Shown here piece after piece: positions 54,897 to 64,000 of a stretch of DNA of 64,000 nucleotides. Every line of letters begins with the position of its first letter. Position 1 is the first letter of the stretch. Under the pieces are notes generated by a model. The model saw only the letters and a list, made by a program, of their open reading frames with translations. It made no database searches and was not told the origin of the DNA. This DNA is from Artemisia argyi. Its lineage: Eukaryota; Streptophyta; Magnoliopsida; Asterales; Asteraceae. Both the position numbers and the translations under genes were made by a program. The DNA lies in contig CM060704.1 in NCBI GenBank assembly GCA_030686995.1, positions 118,150,042 to 118,214,041 of the forward strand. The letters run 5' to 3'.

Positions 54897-56340
54897 TGAT
54901 GAGGTGAAAAATGATCCGTTTTTAGGGGGTCATTTAAGCCCGGAATTGAATTTATTTGATCAAATATTGCCCTAAATCGTTCCTTTTGTGATTTTAGGTA
55001 CTTTTGGAGTGAATTCTGGAAAAGGAAGCATTTTGGACGTTTTTGGAGCATAAAAGTGAAGAAAACGGCAAAGTCTTAATTTTCCTTGCTGGGAACAGTA
55101 CCTGACGGCGTCACAAGATTCTACATGACGACGTCAACAGTAAAACAAGAGATGAAGTGGATAGAGTCCGTGACGATCCAGAGAGTTTTTACACTAGGGG
55201 CATGACGGCGTCACCATAGGCCGTCATGGTCCCATTACATGTGACGGCCCAGAGTAATTTTGCACTTGACGGCGTCAGATCTGGATCTAGGCAATCCGAT
55301 ATTACTATGGGCGGCGAGTTGACGGCGTCAGATATTTCTTCTTGACGCCGTCACGATGGAAAATCTATATATAGTTTTGTAATTTTCATTCATAAAGAGA
55401 GGACAATTAGAAGGATAACTTAGAGAAACCCTAGCACGATTTTTACAGTTCTTTCAAGGGTTTTTACCCTTTGGAACCTTTCATGTTCAATTAAGATAAG
55501 TATCCTTTCAATTCATTCAATATGTCTATGTGTTGTTTGAATATATCGTACGCTTGTCTTGATTTTAACATGCTAGGCTAGATCTCTTGTGTGTTTGCTT
55601 AGATGTAGTGAAACCTAGATGTTGATTATGGGTTGATTGCTTGTTTATAACTGTTACGGATGAATGATTTCGATGTTAGGCTTAAGAAAACTGGCAGACA
55701 TCCATAGGGTAACATGCTTGAACGTCTTAAGAAACATGAACCAATGCGCACTAGGTTTTTATGGTTGTATTTAATGCATGAGCGAATTCTAATGATCCCG
55801 TGTTAGGAGCTTCTTGCAGGCTCGACATAGGAGTGAAGTAGGAGCTTATAGAGTTGGGGAAGTACGTACGCCACCCTACGAATGGTATTAAGGAATATAA
55901 CCCGTCATCCACGCAATTGTAACAAACTATCAACCTGTAAAAGATATTTAGGGAGTAATGAAATCTAAGTAAACACAATTTTCCCATTTATTGTTCACAC
56001 CACAAGTTTAATTAGCTTTATTTACATTTTTGTTATTTTATTTTGATTGCATCTTAGTCATTGGGTTAGTTGATTAGCAACTAATTCTGCCCACTCTTCC
56101 AAAACCCGAGATTTTAATTGCTTTTATAAAAATATAAAAATACAAAAAGAATCATCCCTCACCTCTAGACCTAGTTTTTAGGCTTTCTAATCCTAGCGAC
56201 ACTATTCCTGAGTTGAATGATCAATCCCTCGGTACTTGTCACTATACTATACTACAACGATCAGGTGCACTTCCTGGTGGGGGTTGTAAGCTTCTCGAGA
56301 TCCCTCGAGAGGTAAAGCCTGGTGCAATTCCCACGCATCA
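54897..56340 (+). repeat. NA2 5' LTR
   Basis: TGACGGCGTCA at 55103-55113, 55203-55213, 55267-55277 and 55320-55330; the inverse TGACGCCGTCA at 55343-55353; and a variant TGACGACGTCA at 55126-55136. TATATATAG lies at 55366-55374. The arrangement matches NA1 although the intervening sequence has diverged. Confidence 0.92.
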
Positions 56341-56368
56341 AGTTTTTGGCGCCGCAGCCCGGGGAATA
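56341..56368 (+). promoter_or_regulatory. NA2 primer-binding site (tRNA-Asp type)
   Basis: AGTTTTTGGCGCCGCAGCCC followed by GGGGAATAG; a closer match to the Athila tRNA-Asp primer site than the NA1 version. Confidence 0.75.
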
Positions 56369-56510
56369 GTTATTGTCTAGGTTAGGATTTATTTTTATTA
56401 GGTCTACTTGCTAGATTCCTTTCTAGTAAGATTTTATTTTTATTTTTAGGTTCTCTTTAGTCTATCTTATTTCTTCGTGTCTTTGTTCGTAACCTTTACC
56501 ATCCGACATC

Positions 56511-58768
56511 ATGGAAGGCGGTAACATCTTTGAACCATCACCTCACCACAACAAAACCACCCACAAAACCCACCACTAGCAAACCAACCTCTTAGGCCCT
56601 GAACCCTAGGAGAGTATTCCCGTCCTAGCCACCAAGGCTATCGAAACACTATTGAGCTCACCCAAGGAGACAATGTGTCACCCTTGCGATCCGACACCAT
56701 CCGGTTGGTGCAAAGCGGATGTGCATTCCATGGACTTTGTTCCGAAGATCCTAACCAACATCTCAAGGACTTCCTTAAAATCGTAGATTCCATAGACCTT
56801 GATGTTACAACTAGAGAGTCGACCCGATTACGCCTATTCAAATTCTCTCTACGTGATCAAGCTAGTCAGTGGCTTGAACGTTTACCCGCGAGATCCATCA
56901 CCTCATGGGATGATCTCACCACTCGTTTCCTTGCTCAATTTTTCCCACCGGGGAGAACTACCAAGCTTAGAAATGATATCTTGATGTTCCAACAACGTCA
57001 AGGTGAAACTCTATATGAAGCATGGACACGTTTCAAGGACTTACTCCAAAAAGTCCCTCATCATGGCATAGATCTTTGGCTCCAAGTCCAAATCTTCTAT
57101 GACCATATCGATCTCTCCACAAGGCGAACCATTGACCAATCGGCCGGTGGCAAGCTACGTGATCTAAGTGCGGAAGAATCATGGGAACTCATAGAAGATC
57201 TTGCTCTCTATGACAATGAAAGTTGGAATGATCCCCGTGATTTGAACAAAACGGTCAAGGCAGTATCTTTGCCTTCAAACAATTCTAGCACTCCCGACCG
57301 TAGGATCATGGAACTTGAGGACCAAGTCAAGTTTCTCATGAAATCTTACGAAGCTCCTAAGCCTTCAAGCCAAGTGAACAAAATCACTTCTTCATGCGAA
57401 TTATGTAGTGATCCCCATGACACTCGTGATTGCGTGGAACTCCCCGGAACAGCTTTTGCGGACTACGCATCTTCACGTACCGACGAAGCGGGAGACAAGT
57501 GGTACACTTTCAAACCCGAGCCAAACCCTTACGGTGATTCCTACAACCCTTCTTGGAAAAATCACCCGAACCTTAGGTGGAAACAAAACCAAAACAATTC
57601 TACCAATCCGCCTAATCGTTACCAACCAAACGGTCCACCCTCCAACCGTACTTTCAACAACAATCCTTCTAATAACTATGGTAGTACCAATAATCTTGAA
57701 GGATTGATGTCCAAGTTTATGGCATCTCAAGAAGCTCGCATAGCTAAGTTTGAAACCGAATTCAATCAACAACAAACGGAGATGACCAACAAGATTAACA
57801 ACTTGTTGAAAGCCCTCAACAACCAAGCACTAACTACACCTAGAAAGGACACTAGGGACGCCAATAGCGGAATCCAAATTAAGGACCCCTCGTCATCCAA
57901 ACATGTCCACTTTGTCAATGTTGTCACTATTAAGCCTAAAGATAAGGATATAGAAGAAAGTGACAAGGATGAAGTTGGAATAGAAACTGAGACTAGGGAT
58001 GAAATTAAGGAAGTTGAGGTTAATAAGGGAGAGAAGTTAGAGGAAGTAGAAAACGTAGAAGAGTACTTTGATAAGTTGCCCACCAAGGAAGAACGGGAAT
58101 ATCGCAAGGATTTATTCAATAATCCCGAGACACCATATATCCTTGGTTCACCCCTTATTAAAGTAGGTGATCCCTCTAACATCAACATACCATGCAACAT
58201 TGGGCATATGCATGTATGGAAAGCTTATATCGATCCTAGGTCTCCTATAAACATCATGACTAGGACTTATTATAATTGGGTAATGAAGAAGCAACTTGGT
58301 TATAGGATGATGCCCAGCAAGAATTTGATAAGTAATTTTGTAGGAAGAGTGAAAGGATTGCATGTAATTGTAGGAAACTTCACTTATGAGACCGACTTTG
58401 TGATAGTGGAGGATACTCGTCCGGTGATAGATGATTGCCTAAGTCAAGTAGTGTTCGGAAAACCGTTCGTTGAGGCCTCTAAGATGAGTTATGATCCGAC
58501 TCTAGTGATAGTTAGATTCAAGGAAGAGAATGATGAGATTGCCTACCAATTGCCCTATAAGATTGAACAATACCGCCTCCTATCAAACATAGAAAAGGAA
58601 CACAAACAAGCGGTTTACTATAGGAATGATGAGGATAGACGTAGAGGAGTAGAATATGTTATGAATAGAATACTTGGTTTCTACAAAGAATGCTTGCAGC
58701 TAGGTCCGGAGTACAAAACTAATATAGGAGATGACCTAGAGAGTGAAACCAACGATGAGGTCACGTAA
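56511..58768 (+). pseudogene. NA2 gag with degenerate retropepsin-like domain
   Basis: The ATG at 56511 (MEGGNIFEPSP) begins gag, but a frame change before 56600 and a TGA at 56600-56602 separate it from the long frame (56603-58768, about 721 codons). The long frame carries the retrotransposon gag domain (about 56700-57240: SGCAFHGLCSEDPNQHLKDF, DQASQWLERLPARSITSWD, RFLAQFFPPGRT, SAEESWELIEDLA), a short CELCSDPHDTRDC knuckle (about 57396), an Asn/Pro-rich linker, a charged stretch (DIEESDKDEVGIETE) and a pepsin-like fold (VWKAYIDPRSPINIMT ... SQVVFGKPFVE). The catalytic Asp-Ser/Thr-Gly is replaced by Asp-Pro-Arg, so it should not cleave. The end (RRGVEYVMNRILGFYKECLQ) recurs in Asteraceae proteins I remember. 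Annotation starts at 56675 would use GTG and are not the true start. Confidence 0.85.
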
Positions 58769-61285
58769 TAGCCCATGACCTTGAGTCTAGCTACAAGACT
58801 CGTAAATAAAGAAAAGCGCTTCTTGGGAGGCAACCCATGCTTTGTGTGATTTTTAATTGTTTGATTGTTATTTGTTTCCGTATGCATGCTTTATTTTTGT
58901 TGTTGGTAGATCATGTTTTAAAAATAAAATGGTGAAGATACTTTATTTCGTTGTTTGACTTCGTCCTAACTTCATACAAAGGTATTTCACAAAAGATAAG
59001 TGTAAGGGGAAACCCCAAATATGTTTTTAAGAAACAAAATTGATCATGATTCTCCACAATATTAAATGGACATGTATATTCGTATTTGTTAGAGTCAAAT
59101 GCTTGTATCGAGTCATAATGATGTTTTGCAGGATTTTCCAGGAAGTAGGACATAAGTTTTTCCAGAAATTTTGCGGAAACTTAACGTAAAGATTTCTGCA
59201 GGTCACTTCTGACGGCGCCAGGAATTAATTCCTGACGGCGTCATGTGTAAAATTCTGGAAATTTTGCTAGTTTTGTTTTTCTAACGGAGTCTTAAAGTTT
59301 TTGTTAATTCTTTAGTTTTATAAACTCCAGGAAATCTGCAAACATTCATTCCACAAGCATTATATCTTACATTGCTTTCTAGGACTTATTAGTATATATA
59401 GATTGCCGCCGATTTTATGCGAGGTTGCCTTGTTTGTTTTCTCAGGTTTAACAGGTTATGTATAACAAGAAGATGATTTATTTTTCTGGAAGGGAAGCTT
59501 TGATTGTTCATTTTCTTGGAGGAAGATCTAACCTTGTTGACGCACTATCCACACCGAACGAATCAGGGGAGTATTTGCTTTCATTCTTTTACCTATTTCA
59601 CTTTTACATTCTTTAATTGAACATTGGGGACAATGTTCATCCTAAGTGTAAAGGGAGGGTAAATGATGATACCTTATAAGATACTATTGCACTTGAGTTT
59701 GTTTGTTTGATGGTAGGTGTGTAATAAAACTATGAGAAATACTTGTTAGTGTAATTTTAGCGCCAAATTTAAATTTTTTTACAACATTTAGGAGTGAAAC
59801 TTTAGCCTTAGCAACCGTCTCATGGATAGGAGTCGTATGACTAGCACAAAACCGTACCATTAAGAAAAATTTTCCACCAAAATATGTGAGGTTCGCCTTT
59901 AGATTTGATAGGAAAAGTATTCATTATTAGTGCTTATGAGTGTACCGGTAGCATTTAGATTCTAGAACTTGCGTTAGTGATGCATCCCGAGACCGCTAGT
60001 GAGACTACATTCGTGTAGTAGGATTTACTACATGATAAGAGGCATTAGGATCACCCTTGTGTTAAACCCGTATCATAATTACTTGACCATTTAAGTCATA
60101 TTACTTGGCTAGTAAAGTCAACTAATTTTTCCCACACCCTTAGCGTTGTACTCATTTTTAGTACACGAAATCCCTAGTACACCCCTTCGAGCCTATCTTT
60201 TCGTTTCTAACTTTAAGCATCTTACTTAAAGGAAGAATTTGTTACAACCCACTTAAATGTACACCCAAATCTCCTTAGCCTTCCGTGTATGCACTCATCT
60301 TTAGTGCATTATTGTTATTTGTTAAACCCTTAGTTAATTATCTAATTGATTACATGGTTGCTAAGTCGAGTCATATCCTTGTACATATTGTTTTGGGACG
60401 ATTGGGACTCATGGGTAAAGTACTTATGTTATGGAGTAATGGTGAAGAACATCATATTATTACCCCCATATGTGCGTTAATCTTAAAAGTACTCAAAGTG
60501 TTTTGATTATCTTAATTCGAGTCATTAGATTAGTTTACTGTAAAGTATGTAAAAATTCAAGTGTAAGGGGAATGTTCATTCCCTATGATGTATTAATTTG
60601 GATGGTAGGGTAAGAGTGTATGCAAAAAAAAAAAAAAATAAATAAATAATAAAAAAAATAAAAAAAAAATCGAAAAAAATAAAAAATAAAAAAAAAAAAA
60701 AGAAAAAAAAATAGATAAAGAAAAGAGAAAAAAACATACGGACTACCATCCCATTTCATTCTATGTTTATTTTATGTTTTTGTTATTTTTGATTTATTAG
60801 CTTAAGTCGAGTCTAGTCTTGGCTTAGCAACGCCATATTGTACATGTAATTAACCAAGATGATTAACTCGCCACCAGTAAAGATTGCCTTTATCCAACAA
60901 AACCGTGTATTCCATATCCCTACACCTAACGTTATAACTCTTTGAAAGACCTCTTTGATAGTTTATCCTGGGTGCTTACGCCAAGTGGTGGAGGTTTGAT
61001 CCTTTCCTAAGCCTATGATAATCTATTTTGCTATGACAGGTAGTGAGAGATGTTTTCCATTTCCATATTGTGATATATACTTTATTACACCCGAGAGATG
61101 TGAGTATCTAAACACTATTTGTGAGGTGCTAGTGTATGACCTCCGTGCTTGTCTTTGGTCTTTAGTGGAACGATTATTTGTTGTAATTACTTTTATATTA
61201 GTGTTAAATGACCCCTAACTTGTATTTTGATTAGAATAAAAGCGCATTTGCTTGAGGACAAGCAAATCTCAAGTGTAAGGGTATA
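58769..61285 (+). other. NA2 3' internal non-coding region
   Basis: Collinear with NA1 4700-7141. It contains the inverted TGACGGCG pair (59210-59243), the internal hairpin/purine box (59618-59660), an A-rich low-complexity tract (60624-60735) where NA1 has a pure A-run, and the terminal hairpin/purine module (about 61247-61285: TTTGCTTG/CAAGCAAA stem, then TCTCAAGTGTAAGGG). No convincing ORF. Confidence 0.7.
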
Positions 61286-62729
61286 TGATGAGGCGAAAAA
61301 TGATCCGTTTTTAGGGGGTCATTTAAGCCCGGAATTGAATTTATTTGATCAAATATTGCCCTAAATCGTTCCTTTTGTGGTTTTAGGTACTTTTGGAGTG
61401 AATTCTGGAAAAGAAAGCATTTTGGACGTTTTTGGAGCATAAAAGTAAAGAAAACGGCAAAGTCTTAATTTTCCTTGCTGGGAGCAGTACCTGACGGCGT
61501 CACAAGATTCTACATGACGGCGTCAAGAGTAAAACAAGAGGTGAAGTGGATAGAGTCCGTGACGATCCAGAGAGTTTTTACACTAGGGGCATGACGGCGT
61601 CACCATAGGTCGTCATGGTCCCATTACATTTGACGGCCTAGAGTAATTTTGCACTTGACGGCGTCAGATCTGGATCTAGGCAATCCGATATTACTATGGG
61701 CGGCAAGTTGACGGCGTCAGATATTTCTTCTTGACGCCGTCACGATGGAAAATCTATATATAGTTTTGTAATTTTCATTCATAAAGAGAGGACAATTATA
61801 GGGATAACTTGTAGAAACCCTAGCACGATTTTTACAGTTCTTTCAAGGGTTTTTACCCTTTGGAACCTTTCATGTTCAATTAAGATAAGTATCCTTTCAA
61901 TTCATTCAATATGTCTATGTGTTGTTTGAATATATCTTATGCTTGTATTGATTTTAACATGCTAGGCTAGATCTCTTGTGTGTTTGCTTAGATGTAGTGA
62001 AACCTAGATGTTGATTATGGGTTGATTGCTTGTTTATAACTGTTACGGATGAATGATTTCGATGTTAGGTTTAAGAAAACTGGCAGACTTCCATAGGGTA
62101 ACATGCTTGAACGTCTTAAGAAACATGAACCAATGCGCACTAGGTTTTTATGGTTGTATTTAATGCATGAGCGAATTCTAATGATCCCGTGTTAGGAGCT
62201 TCTTGCAGGCTCGACATAGGAGTGAAGTAGGAGCTTATAGAGTTGGGGAAGTACGTACGCCACCCCACGAATGGTATTAAGGAATATAACCCGTCATCCA
62301 CGCAATTGTAACAAACTATCAACCTGTAAAAGATATCTAGGGAGTAATGAAATCTAAGTAAACACAATTTTCCCATTTATTGTTCACACCACTAGTTTAA
62401 TTAGCTTTATTTACATTTTTGTTATTTTATTTTGATTGCATCTTAGTCATTGGGTTAGTTGATTAGCAACTAATTCCGCCCACTCTTCCAAAACCCGAGA
62501 TTTTAATTGCTTTTATAAAAATATAAAAATACAAAAAGAATCATCCCTCACCTCTAGACCTAGTTTTTAGGCTTTCTAATCCTAGCGACACTATTCCTGA
62601 GTTGAACGATCAATCCCCCTGTACTTGTCACTATACTATACTACAACGATCAGGTACACTGCCTGGTGGGGGTTGTAAGCTTCTCGAGATCCCTCGAGAG
62701 GTAAAGCCTGGTGCAATTCTCACGCATCA
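61286..62729 (+). repeat. NA2 3' LTR
   Basis: 1444 bp, matching the 5' LTR; followed by TSD TCTTC. It keeps the TGACGGCGTCA series (61493-61743) and TATATATAG near 61756. Confidence 0.92.
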
Positions 62730-64000
62730 TCTTCCTCATGACAAGAATAGATAAGGATATCATCTATGAACACTATAACAAATTTATCCAAGTATGGTTT
62801 ACACACCCGGTTCATGAGATCCATGAAAACCGCTGGTGCATTTGTCAAACCAAATGGCATAACTTGAAATTCATAGTGCCCATATCTTGTTCTTAAAGCG
62901 GTCTTAGGGATATCCTCTTCCCTCACTCTCAGTTGATGATAACCTGATCATAAGTCGATCTTCGAATATACACTTGAACCTTGAAGTTGATCAAATAAGT
63001 CATCAATCTTGGGTAATGGGTATCGATTCTTGATAGTAAGTTTGTTCAATCCACGATAATCGATACACATCCTCATAGATCCGTCTTTCTTCTTTACGAA
63101 TAAGACAGGAGCTCCCCAGGGTGATGTACTTGGGCGTATGAAACCTCGATCGGTTAATTCCTGGAGTTGTTCAGAGAGTTCCTTCATCTCTGAAGGAGCT
63201 AACCTATAGGGTGCTTGGGCTATAGGTGCCGCTCCGGGAATCAAATCGATTTGAAATTCTATCTGACGAATGGGAGGCAAGCCAGGTAAATCCTTAGGAA
63301 AAACCTCTGAGTATTCCCTGACTACATGGATCTCATCCAGTTGTTTTTCATCTGGCTTAGTCTCCGTTACTTGGATAACGAAGACTTGACAACCTCGTGA
63401 TATGTATCATTCCGTTTTGATACATGAGATGAGGTTAAGTCGGGTTTTACTTCGATCTCCTCAGATAGTTAAAGTCTCACCATTGATAGGTACATGGATG
63501 ATTTTTTCGTCACAAAGAATCTTAGCTTGATTCTTGAACAACCAATCCATTCCCACAACAACGTCAAAACTACCAAGTCTAATGGGTATGAGATCGATTT
63601 CGAAAGGGTGGTTAAGTAAAGTTAGGGTACAACCCTTGATGATGGTGTTAGTACTAACTAAGTTTCCGTCGGCTATTTCTATGTCATAGTAGGTATCTAA
63701 GGCTATAGGTTTGATCCTAAGTCTAGAGGCAACAGGTATAGATACGAAACTCCTATCGGCTCCTGAATCAAATAGTACTCTAACTAAGTGATGGTTTAAG
63801 AGAAACTTACCCATGACTATGCTCGGATCTTGTTGGTCATTCCTATCCCTCAACATATAAGCTCTTCCCTGGGCACCATCAGTATTTTTTTTGGACATCT
63901 ACTTGCATAGTGTCCTTTTTCTCCGCAAACATGACAAATGACCGTTGTTGGTGGCGGATTACCCCCAGTGGCTGGTCCTTTGTGCCCGCAATCCTTTGTC
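62730..64000 (-). pseudogene. Tekay gag end, protease and RT N-terminal part
   Basis: Reading leftwards from the window edge: gag zinc knuckle [14 protein letters not shown] (about 63900-63945), protease [14 protein letters not shown] (about 63745-63790) and [10 protein letters not shown], then reverse transcriptase ([72 protein letters not shown]). A TGA near 62945 interrupts the frame after KIDL. Other breaks lie between protease and reverse transcriptase (63281-63460). The NA2 insertion follows about six codons after FIDDILIYS. Confidence 0.9.

Larger units (their letters stand above)
54897..62729 (+). mobile_element. Non-autonomous Athila-lineage LTR retrotransposon, copy NA2
   Basis: 7833 bp with two 1444-bp LTRs (TGATGAGG to CACGCATCA) and a perfect TSD TCTTC (54892-54896, 62730-62734). 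The LTRs differ at about 30 positions (about 2%), so NA2 is older than NA1. It has a primer site, a gag-only ORF with a degenerate pepsin-like end, and the 2.5-kb non-coding 3' region shared with NA1. It lacks reverse transcriptase, RNase H and integrase. Confidence 0.93.
49484..64000 (-). mobile_element. Tekay-type chromovirus (Ty3/Gypsy), 5' end outside window
   Basis: Minus orientation: 3' LTR at 49484-52615, then (reading leftwards from the window end) gag zinc knuckle, protease, reverse transcriptase, RNase H, integrase and chromodomain. The region is interrupted by NA2 at 54897-62729, inserted just after the reverse transcriptase FIDD motif. The integrase-fused chromodomain and the very long LTR indicate the Tekay/Del clade. 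Many stops show it is inactive. Confidence 0.9.

Overview
The window is plant nuclear DNA, almost all nested transposable elements. It resembles a large-genome eudicot. The retroelement proteins (Athila-type gag with a degenerate pepsin-like tail, SIRE-type Copia with a 3' ORF, PIF ORF1) look most like those I know from Asteraceae, but that placement is recollection, not a search result. I see one plausible host gene, a small Ser-rich protein at 24578-25162 on the minus strand.

Layout, left to right. 1-1150: right part of a PIF/Harbinger element with its transposase start. 1889-8531: complete non-autonomous Athila-lineage LTR element (NA1; TSD GTTAT) whose gag position holds an unrecognised 409-aa ORF. 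9439-9940: PIF deletion derivative. 10762-10927: possible Helitron end. 11038-13403: Tekay-type LTR split by a Copia solo LTR (TSD TAAAC). 13404-16990: remnants of a minus-strand Copia element carrying an Athila-like fragment. 17110-17791: one arm of a Mutator-like foldback. 18264-20171: PIF element with a broken ORF1 (TSD TTA). 20252-22138: MULE foldback (9-bp TSD) containing a hAT MITE (8-bp TSD). 22392-22648: Tourist MITE. 22789-23912: nested inverted-repeat elements. 24578-25162: host gene. 25840-26250: a SINE that joins 5S rRNA and tRNA promoter sequence (15-bp TSD). 26416-36384: near-intact Tat-lineage Ty3/Gypsy element (TSD TGTAT) with an antisense spliced gene. 37125-38802: second MULE foldback. 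39570-49483: Copia remnant (-) invaded by a full-length Copia element (+). 49484-64000: Tekay chromovirus (-), running off the window, invaded by a second Athila-lineage non-autonomous element (NA2, 54897-62729; TSD TCTTC).

No autonomous element is complete. The Tat element comes closest: one gag-pol frame of about 1741 codons broken by a single TAG eight codons before the YVDD motif. Most premature stops I could judge fit C-to-T/G-to-A change, as expected for methylated, silenced repeats. NA1 and NA2 would need proteins supplied by an autonomous Athila relative. The PIF derivatives would need transposase of the kind begun at 1-881.

The least ordinary signals are: the chimeric 5S/tRNA SINE; the NA1 ORF standing where NA2 has gag; a hairpin plus purine-tract module present twice in each of NA1 and NA2; the TGACGGCGTCA clusters ahead of their TATA boxes; and the MULE foldbacks whose arms are short-unit tandem arrays.
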